From Cephalothrix spiralis (taxonomy: Eukaryota > Nemertea > Palaeonemertea > Archinemertea > Cephalotrichidae): a stretch of 13,472 nt of DNA. The position numbers were made by a program, and so were the translations under genes. The stretch is from the NCBI GenBank assembly GCA_032353305.1, contig JAUCNG010132208.1:1-13472 (forward strand), read 5' to 3'. The notes under the pieces are model-generated. The model saw nothing but the letters and a program-made list of their open reading frames with translations. It did no database searches and was not told the DNA's origin. Below are positions 1 to 8,620 of this stretch, in pieces; position 1 is the stretch's first letter, and every line of letters starts with the position of its first letter.

Positions 1-90
1 TCCTCAACATGTATGGACGAGATTTTTACACGAAAATGATCCTCTTAACTAAAGGAATCATTATATGCAATAAAAAAAAATTTCAAAATT
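1..90. repeat. Left terminal inverted repeat of the 2.7 kb element
   Basis: This stretch pairs with 2601-2692 in inverted orientation. The match runs from the first base of the window through an A-rich stretch near position 90, after which the two sides diverge. The outer limit is not visible because the window starts inside or at the repeat. Confidence 0.75.
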
Positions 91-524
91 TACAAAAAAT
101 TACTCCCAAGCTACATTCAACTTATTTCTTTAAAAGCTTTTCATAAAATGGTCCTGGATTTTCCAGAAAACCACCGGTCAATTTTGACATAGTTATCTTA
201 AATGATCTTTAGTGGAGACAGACTAATCAACAAATCTCATTGGACCGAATTAAGTATGTATCCCTTTATAGCTCGACATGTAATGTAATGCAATGTAAGG
301 TCAATTGAGAGTATCATAACAGTTTCAAAGATAAGTAACAAATGCCAATCCCATTCATTGGGGAACATTGCTCGGCCTCAGCGCATGAAACACAGAAGAT
401 GTATAATTGTCTTGTTTAGGCTATTTTTGTCTACTAAAGGACATCCAAACTTCTGTATCAGATATTTTAACCTTGGTTGATTGACCACACGGTTAAATCT
501 CAGCAATTTTGCGCGAATCGTAGT

Positions 525-757
525 TATAGCGCCACATGGTGATGTAGGCATATTTAAGACGAGGTTCTAAATTTAACAAATATTTTTTACAAAATTATTT
601 TTTTAACGTTATATTTATGAAATACTCTCAAGTAGTAAAAACTTAAATACTTTTATACAATTTATCATATTGACAGAAGTCTATTTTATCTATTCAAAAT
701 TTATTGAAACAATAGACACGGATTAAAATTATTATTACCACACCAGGTGGCAGCACT
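525..757. repeat. Weak inverted pair of GCCAC-TGGTG motifs
   Basis: GCGCCACATGGTG near 529-541 and the reverse complement of CACCAGGTGGCAG (741-753) share the core GCCACNTGGTG in opposite orientation, about 200 bp apart inside the 2.7 kb element. They may be the ends of a small decayed insertion. Their flanks differ, so support is weak. The right copy also resembles the metazoan CTCF core, which is noted only as a motif match. Confidence 0.25.
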
Positions 758-2170
758 TGATGGACTTTAAACAACAGGTCTATGAATATGCTATAACTCA
801 GATTGAATACGGCTTAAATGATTATTAAACTTTCTTGAATTTCACGTTTTTTTCATATCAACAGTTTCACTTTTTCACATGAATCATCCCTTTAAATTTC
901 TCACATTTTTCTCACTACCCGAATGAGATTCATTCAAGCTAAAATTATTTCCCCATCATACAATCATCTACCTGGGGTATTAGTAATGATTGGTGATATA
1001 GCCTTATTAATATAAGTTGGAAAATGGGAATCACAATATAAAAAAAAGCCACGAGCAAGAACCGGAGGCTAAATACTGTAGATCGACAAAATGATGACGG
1101 GGAAATCATGATAATAGGTACATTGGTACAATGTACTGTATTCCAAAGTTATATGAAAATATAAAAGATGTAATGTAATCCTCGATGCAATCAATGTAAT
1201 CTATGCATTATAATTCATTTAGAGACTCTATCCATATAAAGTTTTTCATGTTTCATACGCGGATCTAAAATAATAAAATCTTGAGCCGAGCGAAACGAGG
1301 CGAGAACAAATTGTGACACATTTTCTCATCTTTACTTCGTTTTCATCAAATTTTAAGATTTTTGGATTTTAGGAGAAATGGTCATATTTTATAAGATTTA
1401 TTAAATCCTAAAATTTTATAAGAACTAGGCCTGTTCACCAAGGTCACATAGTTTGTGCTTATGCTTAAATATTCAATTGTGTCATCCAATTAATTTGTTG
1501 GGGTGTGGTCATAACAAATCGCCAAAAATGGGTCTTTCCTTTTAACATACATACCAAATACTTCTAAAACACAGTGGTCTTTTTTAACTCGTGGGACTAG
1601 CAAAAGATTATCAGTTGACTTTATTTTAAAATCTTCTTCATCACTCAAATCCTGAAATTAAAAAATATGGTTGCGTAAAAAAAATCATTCTCCTCGCAGA
1701 ACTCTTGGAATTTTTTAGCTACAAAATCCAAGAGAGAGATATCGAGATTGGAATTGGGGACAAGGTGAAAACAAAATATCAATTTTGTTTAATCGGGACG
1801 AGGTCGGCAGCTAAAAATCGGCCCCTAAGCCTTGTCTAGTTTGATGGAGAAGTGGCGGTCAGCAAGTAAAATAAAACACTTTTGTTAAATATAAGCAAAA
1901 CTGTTTTATGTTTCAAACACATTTCTATAACGTTCTCAGAAAGAAGTTTAGCCTAAATCAGGTTAATCTAATCGCCATTTTTAACCAAATGTAGGACATT
2001 CACCAAATTCAAGGTACAAGGTTCCTATCTGAACCTTTTTTGATGTTGTTGAAAATTAGTCTCGTTACGAACTTCAAAAGCTTCAAGCTACTTCCTAAAC
2101 ATCCACCATTGGTTGTTTTTTTTGAAGAAAAGAGAGGGAATTCTTATTTCTCGATATAATAGTACCAAGT

Positions 2171-2192
2171 TCTCATAGAAGCTTCTATGAGA
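2171..2192. repeat. Perfect 22 bp palindrome
   Basis: The 22 bases from TCTCATAGAA to TTCTATGAGA form an uninterrupted perfect palindrome centred on AAGCTT, within the 2.7 kb element. Role unknown. Confidence 0.8.
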
Positions 2193-2225
2193 CCTTGATA
2201 TTGACAGTTATAATTAGCAGTAGAT

Positions 2226-2303
2226 ATTATGACAGAGGAAATAATACAGATGGAAAAGGAGTTACCAATCTCCTGAAGTGTAAGGCATTTCCTCTGTTAT
2301 AAT
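2226..2303. repeat. Short hairpin with 17 bp arms
   Basis: ATTATGACAGAGGAAAT (2226-2242) is matched in inverted orientation by ATTTCCTCTGTTATAAT (2287-2303) with one mismatch. The 44 bp loop holds no recognisable feature. It lies 33 bp from the 22 bp palindrome and may be a tiny nested foldback element. Confidence 0.6.
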
Positions 2304-2600
2304 AACAAGACCGATTCTATTACCGGTTAATTTCGGATAATACAGGGGAGATTCATGGAAAAAATTAGCAGACACGTAGGCTACATGGCGAAAACTTCAA
2401 AATTGAGGTACCACACACAAAAATACTAAATTTTATTTTAGATGGTGCTTTAAGAGTTATATTATTAAGAATACTGGTCAAAAGCCTAAAAATTGTAAAA
2501 AAAACAAAAGAAAGTAAAAAAATACCAAAAACTGTAATTTTTCACTAGAAGTGTGTAATGAGTACGTGCGCGTAGTGTGCGGTAGACTTAAGGTAGCATG

Positions 2601-2692
2601 ACAATTTTGAATTTTTTTTTAATTGCATATAATAATTCCTTTAGTTAAGAGGATCATTTTCGTGTAAAAATTTCGTGCCTACATATTGAGGA
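2601..2692. repeat. Right terminal inverted repeat of the 2.7 kb element
   Basis: Inverted copy of 1-90. The best-kept stretch is 2632-2670, containing CCTTTAGTTAAGAGGATCAT (2638-2657). Beyond 2692 the sequence cannot be compared, because its partner would lie before base 1. Confidence 0.75.
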
Positions 2693-2724
2693 AGTCTCTA
2701 AAAAATTGTTTGTTTTCTTCCCTT

Positions 2725-2857
2725 TATATAACTCAGCGTCAGATGACGCTCCGTCTCTTTGTTATACTGTGATTCGACTACGCTCTACCTAAGTAAAGCT
2801 GAGTCGATCACAGTATAACAAAGAGACGGAGCGTCGTCTTAGCCTGAGTTTATATAT
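2725..2857. mobile_element. Palindromic MITE-like foldback element
   Basis: Arms of about 56 bp (2725-2780 and 2801-2857) enclose a 20 bp loop. The central 29 bp of the arms, 2745-2773 against 2807-2835, pair perfectly. Mismatches and a 1 bp gap occur only in the outer part, near AACTCAGCGTCAGATG versus CGTCTTAGCCTGAGTT. The outer ends are TATATA-rich, so the exact boundary and any target duplication are ambiguous. Its GC content is clearly higher than the surroundings. It begins 32 bp past the right repeat of the 2.7 kb element. No coding capacity. Confidence 0.65.
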
Positions 2858-3129
2858 AGCAGGTGGAATGCTTGAAATCGCAAAATGTCAATTTAAGGCA
2901 TTCCAAAATTCATCGGTTTTGTTGCATTCAAATTAAATAGCTCTCAGACGGATCATCGGATCTTCTTAAAACTTCGCAAATCTCTTCATTATAAGATTAT
3001 CTAAGATAGATCCACGTCGTTTTTATATTTTTTTTATTTTTTGAGAAATTTGACAAACAAATTTTTATAATGAAATGTTTTTTCTTATATTTCGATGTGG
3101 TATAAATATTACAAATTCTAGACGACTAG
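2858..3129. other. AT-rich non-coding stretch
   Basis: Nothing identifiable except a small inverted pair, TGGAATGCTT (2865-2874) and AAGGCATTCCA (about 2896-2906), and T-rich runs near 3030. Probably intronic or old repeat sequence. Confidence 0.5.
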
Positions 3130-3200
3130 ATACTTGTGGCGCGGTAGTAACGCGTCTGACTATGAATCAGAAGATGGCTGCGGTTCAAACCTTGTCATAT
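3130..3200 (+). repeat. tRNA-derived SINE head
   Basis: An RNA polymerase III A box (TGGCGCGGTAG, 3137-3147, one deviation from consensus) and B box (GGTTCAAACC, 3182-3191) sit 45 bp apart, as in a tRNA gene. Between them, TCTGA-CTATGAA-TCAGA forms a perfect 5 bp anticodon stem with a 7-base loop and U33, anticodon read as AUG. The D-arm and anticodon surroundings (GCGCGTC, AATC-GAAG) resemble elongator tRNA-Met. The acceptor and T stems do not pair properly, so this is not a working tRNA gene. It is better read as the head of a SINE whose body may run through about 3400. The body end and any tail are not clear. Confidence 0.55.
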
Positions 3201-3419
3201 CCCAAAATTATTTTAAAAAGAAGAAAAAATCTCAGCAAAGATAAAATTGACGTAATCACTCTATCCCCAATTCCCATGTATTTGGGCCTCAGGTCGCCGT
3301 AGTCTCCTATGATATAGAACCCTGGGAACGAGGATGTGTAATCACTCTTATCAATTAACAAATGGAACCGGAATGAATTTGGCATATCCCTCGGGTTCCC
3401 ATATTATTGTATAATTGTA

Positions 3420-4588
3420 CCACATTGAAGAAAGGGGTCCTTATAGCTAAAAACAGAAAAAAAGCTTTAAAAATGCTTAAGTGGCCCTTTTAAGTAATAT
3501 CCGTGGTGTTAGGCAAAAAAGAGTTTGATATCAAATGAAATCAAATCTGTATGCGAAGTTTCTATGTCGAAAACACCTTTGGTATTTGGCGTAGGTTGAG
3601 TTTTTTTCTGGAGATAAAAGCTTTAAAAGCAAAGAGAGTAATTAAACATACAATTGCTGAATTGCCTCGAGCAGCCAACATAACACTAAAGAGCAACACT
3701 AATGGACATTCATTGTATTATAATAATGAGTTCCGAGTAGGCAAATGTCTGATCTAGTGCTTAAACTGATGGTATATCAAGGATTTTGGATTAATTAATA
3801 AAAAATATAGAAGCGCAACGAATCGCTTCTTTTTATTCAATGGCTTAGACCGACAGATAATTTAGAAATAATTGATACCTGATGTAAGAGTTGTGGGATA
3901 AATAATCTAATAGAGATATCCAGTTTGTTCTTGAATCAAAATCCAATCAACTAGATATACATTTGTTTTACCGGAAATCTTTTCAAAAAAATCCCGACGG
4001 CGCCGGGGCAAAAATAAATAAAAAATGTGGACCAACTTTTCAAAAACAAAATTAATTTCAATATTATAATATTATTGACTGTTTTACTACGGTAATTCGA
4101 TTTTGAAACTGCACGAGTTCTGGAATAATTTATATATTTTATTTTTAACTTATAAAAATCGATTCTCCTCAAAATATTCCAAATGTCAACAGTGACTCAA
4201 CACTGCGGATATAATGTAAACACGGCGGATACAAAGTCTTTTTTGCCCGCTAAAAGGTAAACAAACATGTAAAAGACTGCTAAGTCGGGTAATAAAACCT
4301 TTTTCTTCCTTTACATCATTTATTATTATTTCTTTTCTAATTTGATGTAAAAAGTGTAAATAATTCATATCATAATTATTGACCTGGAACCTATATTGAT
4401 TTTATAAAGTTGGCCAATAAACATAAAAAAGTAGGGCAGCTAACTTAAAATAGGACAACTGGGTCACCTCGTTTTTATCGTTTTGGCTTGACCCAACAGT
4501 GAGACTTATATTTTTGAAAACTAGACATCCTCCCGTTTCAAGGCAAAATAAGAGAATAATCTATTGGGCCCTTTTCGAGATGAAACGC
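3420..4588. other. Non-coding stretch, presumed intron
   Basis: No exon, RNA gene or repeat boundary is recognisable. There is a small hairpin at 3809-3830 (AGAAGCG / CGCTTCT with A- and T-rich flanks) and a short GC-rich patch near 4000 (GACGGCGCCGGGG). Short open frames here have no recognisable motifs and look like chance. Confidence 0.5.
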
Positions 4589-4870
4589 ACTTCAGTTTTT
4601 GCACTGCGCATGCGCAAATCGAAATAATAACAGTCGATTCGGGTAGATTATGGGCATATTTCTATCTGTCCGTAATACAATTATATGACGTAAAGTCAGC
4701 CGTTACCGAGTTATTAAGTGTGACGTCATAATCATTGATGCGTAAATAACTCGGTAACGACTGATTTAACGTCATATAATTGTATTACGAACAGATAGAA
4801 ACATGCCCTTATCTACCCGAATCGGCTGTTATTTTTTCGATTCACGCATGCGCAGTGCAAAAACTGAAGT
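4589..4870. mobile_element. Full-length palindromic MITE (282 bp) behind the exon 4901-4977
   Basis: Two arms of about 126 bp, 4589-4715 and 4745-4870, are near-complete inverted copies. The ends are ACTTCAGTTTTTGCACTG and its complement. The loop (4716-4744) carries TGACGTCA. No obvious target-site duplication flanks it, so the superfamily is undetermined. Each arm carries a GCATGCGC-type palindrome: TGCGCATGCGCA at 4605-4616 is complete, and the copy in the right arm is slightly altered. No coding capacity. The right end lies 30 bp downstream of the exon 4901-4977 donor on the minus strand, so the transcript would contain a very long stem directly after that 5' splice site. Confidence 0.85.
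4605..4616. promoter_or_regulatory. NRF1-type motif inside the MITE
   Basis: TGCGCATGCGCA is a perfect palindrome and matches the well-known NRF1 consensus (YGCGCAYGCGCR). It lies in the left arm of the 4589-4870 element, with a slightly altered copy in the right arm near 4845. It is reported as a motif match only. Binding is not shown, and the site may simply be part of the transposon end. Confidence 0.35.
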
Positions 4871-4900
4871 TTTTGAAAATTTGGTCAAACCAATTTTTAC

Positions 4901-4977
4901 CTCCTTCAGTGTCATATAGGGGTCGTCTTGATCGTCGGCATAAAATTTTAGATTATCTAGATCCAGCATAGCTTCCT
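4901..4977 (-). CDS. PWP1: PWP1-like gene, conserved pre-WD40 exon (internal)
   Basis: Internal exon of 77 nt. The acceptor is TTTTTACAG (AG at 4978-4979) and the donor is GAG|GTAAAA (GT at 4899-4900). Its first two bases complete the codon left by the exon at 9413-9538, giving glutamate. It then reads 25 codons and ends on a codon boundary. The product includes NLKFYADDQDDPYMTLKE. Human PWP1, as I recall, has GLTVYGSNDQDPYVTLKD at the corresponding place, just before the WD40 repeats. The match over Y, DQD/DD, DPY and TLK is the strongest identification in the window. The motif is acidic and sits at the entry to the beta-propeller. No exon for the following residues was found between 1 and 4900, so the next intron probably exceeds 4.9 kb. 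A palindromic MITE lies 30 bp past this donor. A chance match is unlikely given motif, splice sites and phase together. Confidence 0.85.
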
Positions 4978-5128
4978 CTGTAAAAACAAGATATAAAGCA
5001 TATTAGATAAACAATAATTGATAAATACCAGAGATACACTTCAAGATATATAAGACACTTTATATATCGATAACTGAAAACCATTAAAAATAGTTCCGCT
5101 AGATTGCGAGTCACATCACACTTGACCC

Positions 5129-5215
5129 ATGTACGCACGTACGCATCAAAATCATTCCATACGTGCGTAGAAATGCCACCGCACACTAGAAATTTTGAAG
5201 CGTACTTGCGTACAT
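5129..5215. repeat. Inverted repeat rich in TACG
   Basis: ATGTACGCACGTACGCATC (5129-5147, match continuing to 5152) is inverted-repeated at 5192-5215 with two mismatches over 24 bp. The spacer is about 39 bp and includes a further ACGTGCGTAG. Flanking TACATACATACGTGCG words suggest local expansion of TACG and TACA motifs. It lies in the intron upstream of the exon at 4901-4977. Role unknown. Confidence 0.5.
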
Positions 5216-5683
5216 ACATACGTGCGTATATGTACCTAGTAGGCTTAATGAAAATATTATAAGCAAAGTGATTCAAAAGAAAATTTTAACGAACGAGGGG
5301 TTTTAATATAATTCAACAAGGTTAAACAAAGGGTAGGGGACCAGATAACAAGAGAGAGAACACTCTCAAATTATCACTTCACTTGAAGATTAATAAAGTC
5401 GAGAATTTAAAGTATATGTGTGTTGTTCCTGTATCCGAGGTTATTGCGTTTATTGCATGTTCTACCCATTCCGATCCACTTCGGTGATGAATACTTCATT
5501 GCATTTGCATTCCCCACACTCCGAAACGTTAAGTTGGATTTCTGACTGAATCTGTGTACAGTTTTAGCACAGATTTTGATTGGTCAACGACACATACGTC
5601 GCAATATCCAAACTATTAATTTTCCTCGAGAGTCGAATTTTCAGTCAATGGTTATTTATATCGATAACTTTTGAATTGGTACA
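5216..5683. other. Intronic stretch, nothing identified
   Basis: AT-rich sequence with no exon, RNA or repeat I can support. GATTGGTC-like and ATTTGCAT words occur but are expected by chance. Confidence 0.45.
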
Positions 5684-5755
5684 GAAAGCGTGGCGGAGTT
5701 GGCTAACTCTGGCGGTTTTAGAAATCATAGATCGCACGTTCAATTCTAGTCGGAT
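5684..5755 (+). repeat. Decayed tRNA-like sequence (SINE head or tRNA pseudogene)
   Basis: A full A-box match (TGGCGGAGTTGG, 5691-5702) is followed at tRNA spacing by a B-box match (GTTCAATTC, 5738-5746). An anticodon-like loop around 5717-5723 can be read as TAG (Leu type). The anticodon stem GGCGG no longer finds its partner (ATCAT), and the acceptor ends do not pair, so it should not give a functional tRNA. It could head a SINE, but no body or tail boundary is visible. Confidence 0.45.
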
Positions 5756-6539
5756 CCACAAATATTTTCACCAAAAATATTTTAAAATGACAATTCAGTC
5801 CGATTTGGCTCTTATCGTGCCGGAGTGTAGGTGAATATAATAATATTCAGATACCGTAGGATATCAGAATGTGTTCTACCTTCCCCTTTTTATATTGATT
5901 AATGCTCCCACTATTCACGACTTCTCCAGTAGCCCATTTCCTTTGTTAACGACCCTATTTGGAAATTATTTTGTTTTATCTTTTAAACTAAGTACTAAAG
6001 GTACAGGCGTCATAACCCTTTTTAAACTAAGTTCTAAAAGGTACAACACACTCTCTGTTAGATCATTTGATCAAGTTTATAAATTTGACGTTCTAATTCT
6101 TTAAAACAGCAAGGTACAAAAATTCAAATCATTTTATGGGAGCAGTAAATAAAACTGAATGACTTCACATTAATCTTGAATATAAGGCAAATTGTCGTTT
6201 TGAATTATGAAAAATGAAGCACTGTTTTGACAAAAATGAAGATTTAGTAATGCAGTACTTTAAGTCATTATTTATGGCTGATACCTAAAAGGTTTTATGA
6301 TAAATTGTAAACATATCGCTTTTGTACCGCAAATCGACAGTTTAAATTTCAGAAAGCAGATAAAATGAGCTATTAAACTAAATTTTGGATCATCTACTAA
6401 TTAATTTGTCCCCCATGAACCTTTTCATGCATAAAAGCATTCCGTTTCCTAAAGTCAAGGCTAGCCCAGTTAAAATCTAGCTATTTACCGGTCAGAAGGT
6501 TCTCAACAACATATTAAAAATACCCAACCCGCATGCCGG
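5756..6539. other. Intronic stretch with one short direct repeat
   Basis: No gene is visible. The only structure is an imperfect direct repeat at 5981-6045. The rest is AT-rich with scattered homopolymers. Confidence 0.45.
5981..6045. repeat. Imperfect direct repeat, ~25 bp units 40 bp apart
   Basis: TTTTAAACTAAGTACTAAAG (5981-6000) followed by GTACA recurs as TTTTAAACTAAGTTCTAAAAG followed by GTACA near 6019-6044. The difference is one substitution and one extra A. It is probably a local tandem duplication of a ~40 bp unit. Confidence 0.55.
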
Positions 6540-6870
6540 CCGACTTCTCTAAATAATTTCCAAGATGGCGTACAAAATTAAAAATGGTGGCCAAAAATTC
6601 TATAACTCGTCCCTACCAGACTTCTTAAGGACATCATACACACATTTTTTTCCCATTGGAGATGCAAGATAATGTTTCAGCAACAAACAAATTTTGGCCC
6701 AGGAATTTCAAAATAGTGGCAGATAATTCTGGGTCATTCAAAAATTGTCATAAACTATTAAACTCGAGTTTGGTAGGGTTTTCGGGTATGTTCATTATGA
6801 CATTATTTCTTCGTTTCCAAGATCTCCTATCAAGATGGCCGCCATTATAAATCCAAAATGGCAACAAAAA
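6540..6870. repeat. Diverged repeat region with AAGATGGC words
   Basis: The words CCAAGATGGCG (6561-6571), AAATGGTGGCC (6583-6593), AATAGTGGCAG (6712-6722), CAAGATGGCCGCC (6831-6843) and AAATGGCAAC recur between similar AT-rich phrases, suggesting an old dispersed or internally duplicated repeat. AAGATGGCGGC is also the known YY1-type core. The short open frame at 6656-6850 on the plus strand has no recognisable domain. Boundaries are approximate. Confidence 0.3.
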
Positions 6871-7868
6871 TGTCCAAATCAACTTAACCTATCATGTACG
6901 GTATGCTTTTCGATTAATTTATGGTCGTGATTATTTATTTTGCATTATATTTTATTTCTTGGCACTTAAAATTGCAGCTTTCTCAAATTCGTGACATGAA
7001 GTTGTTAGAATTTAAAGTGAGACAATATACCCATCTACCTCTTGATGATTTATAAACTAGGGCTAAAACAGGAACGAAATAATCTGATTTAAAGTTGGGG
7101 AAATTATTTTTTGATTCCCAAATCGCGTGATCCAGAGCTCCACTGCTTTAGTCTGACCAAATTATTAGTTCCTTATGTATAAAATTATGACAAGCCAATA
7201 AAATATCTCAAATTTTATCAACACAAAACAACAATATATGCATTTATTATTTAACAAAAGGGGAAAACAAATAAATCAGCGAGATATCATAAGGTATAAA
7301 AACGTGAACGTCGTATCTTGAAAATCAAAAATCTGTTTCTGCGATTTGTCTGACATTTTTTTTATTTTTATTTGGTTAATGTATACGTGACGACGTATAA
7401 TACTGCCTTTAATTCAGACAAAAACAAATCTTATTTTTTCACATGTAAACCTAAGGCTGAATCGGAAAATACTTAATCGACAAATAATTAGCAAAGGATG
7501 CTTTTAGCAACAATATGCCCCTAGTTACATTTATTTTTGAAAAAAACAATAATTTGTATTTTGAATAACCATTAGATAAGTTTGGTTTGAACGAGAAAAT
7601 CCACCATGGCATAAATTATAATTTAGACATTTTTTAATTAAAAACTAATTCCAAAATCTAAACTTTGCTGTTTTTTTCTCTCTCGTTTTTGCAACACGGA
7701 TTACTGTGTTTAGTTTGAGAATGTGCAAAAATCAAAAGGTAAAAGTTAAAAATTTAAATTAAAGTAAAAAGGCAAAACCCAAAGTCAAGTCTGATCGATA
7801 GTCAAGAAAAATATTTTGCATTCTTTATTATAACACTTTCTCGCAGACGAAATTTAGGAATTTTATCA
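6871..7868. other. Intronic stretch, nothing identified
   Basis: About 1 kb of AT-rich sequence. No exon with good splice sites and no repeat boundary was found on either strand. Confidence 0.45.
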
Positions 7869-8215
7869 CATGTACAGTACACAATGGTTGAATTGCAAAA
7901 TGGGAAAATTGCGAAAATGGGAACAAATTTGTTGATGCCATTTGCTTAATGACGTGACTTGAGACATTTACGATAAAAAACGAGACAGTTTTTCCCAAAA
8001 TGCAATGCAAAATGGCATCAAAAAACTTTTGATGTCATTTTACATTGCATTTTAGGGGAAATAGCCTCGTTTTAGAGCGTAAAGTGTTTTGATGCCATTT
8101 TGCAATGCATTTTAGGGAAAATAGCCTCATTTTGAAGCGTAAATGTCTGAAGTCACGTGATTTAGCAAATTTTGTTCCCAGTTTAGCAATGCAGACATTG
8201 TGTACTGTACGTGTA
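7869..8215. mobile_element. Asymmetric hairpin element with a duplicated arm segment
   Basis: The outer arms pair in inverted orientation: GTACAGTACACAATG (7872-7886) with CATTGTGTACTGTAC (8197-8211). Further in, a left segment reading GACGTGACTTGAGACATTTACG is closely matched by an inverted segment near 8138-8160. The inner part holds a ~57-60 bp unit, starting TTTTGATGCCATTTTGCAAT, twice on the right (8027-8086 and 8087-8143). It occurs once inverted on the left (about 7970-8026). The element is therefore a foldback with two right inner units for one left unit. Short open frames inside are palindrome shadows. Target duplications are not visible. Confidence 0.65.
8027..8143. repeat. Tandem duplication of a ~60 bp unit
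   Basis: Units 8027-8086 and 8087-8143 both run TTTTGATG..CATTTT..ATTGCATTTTAGGG..AAATAGCCTC..TTTT..AGCGTAAA with a handful of substitutions and a few bases of length difference. They form the inner right arm of the 7869-8215 hairpin element. Confidence 0.7.
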
Positions 8216-8400
8216 TGCTATATCTCTATCCAAATTATTGGAACCATAAAAATATATAGTAATTATCAGTACTGAAGGTACGAGCTATCAAACAAGGAAA
8301 TAATTGCATGCAAATAGTGTAAGTATCCAGTAAAGTGTTTCTCATAGAAAGAAATACAAATAAACACAGAATCAATTTTGTATACAATGTACTGTCAATG

Positions 8401-8620
8401 TACACAGGTTTATGGAACTTTTGGACCATGCAGATCAAAAAATACATGGTTAAACCCTGTTTGGGAATTTAACAAAATATATTGAAAGAAATTGCAACGG
8501 CCCATGAGGCCATAAAGTGAGCCCGACCCTTTCCATAATTTTTTTTTTAAAAATAAGGGTTGAGGGGGCCGAAAGCTGGGTTCTGAAGGTTGTACGCCAA
8601 AACTTCCGTAAACCTGTGTA
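8401..8620. mobile_element. TA-flanked 220 bp MITE, copy 1
   Basis: Bounded by TA and CACAGGTTTATGGAACTTTT on the left and by an inverted counterpart, AAAACTTCCGTAAACCTGTG then TA, on the right. This is the pattern expected of a Tc1/mariner-type non-autonomous element with a TA target duplication (superfamily inferred from the TA only). The right half closely resembles the reverse complement of the left half of copy 2 reversed end for end, sharing GCCCGACCCTTTCC-type and AAGGGTTGA blocks. The left half has diverged. The total length of 220 bp including both TAs equals that of copy 2. Overlapping minus-strand open frames at 8410-8659 come from this element and have no recognisable domain. Confidence 0.7.

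Larger units (their letters stand above)
1..2692. mobile_element. Non-autonomous DNA transposon with ~90 bp terminal inverted repeats
   Basis: Bases 1-90 are closely matched by the reverse complement of 2601-2692. An almost unbroken core is shared, including TTTTTACACGAAAATGATCC (26-45, and its complement on the right). Mismatches and small gaps are few. Base 1 pairs with base 2692, so the true end may lie outside the window and no target-site duplication can be judged. The interior has no open reading frame long enough for a transposase and is AT-rich, so the element is probably non-autonomous. It contains smaller palindromes at 2171-2192 and 2226-2303, which suggests nested insertions. It lies in the presumed downstream intron of the PWP1-like gene. 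The superfamily cannot be assigned from what is visible. Confidence 0.7.

Noticed and set aside
1277-1306. GC-rich phrase GAGCCGAGCGAAACGAGGCGAG as a possible regulatory or coding island
   Set aside because: It is short and isolated, with no matching motif, reading frame or second copy in the window.
3130-3200. Functional tRNA gene with anticodon AUG
   Set aside because: The acceptor and T stems are broken, and AUG is not an expected cytosolic anticodon in animals.
3185-3385. 66-codon minus-strand open frame
   Set aside because: It lies within the presumed SINE body, begins in repeat sequence and ends across the B box, with no recognisable motif.
3551-3757. 68-codon plus-strand open frame
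   Set aside because: No splice context, no domain and a composition typical of chance frames in AT-rich DNA.
4186-4368. 60-codon minus-strand open frame, considered as a further PWP1 exon
   Set aside because: Its residues do not resemble the segment expected after the DPYMTLKE motif or a WD repeat.
4953-5276. 107-codon minus-strand open frame overlapping the conserved exon
   Set aside because: It runs through the exon in another frame and through intron sequence, is rich in Y and R from the TACG repeats, and shows no domain.
5684-5755. Functional tRNA-Leu gene
   Set aside because: The boxes are good, but the anticodon and acceptor stems do not pair.
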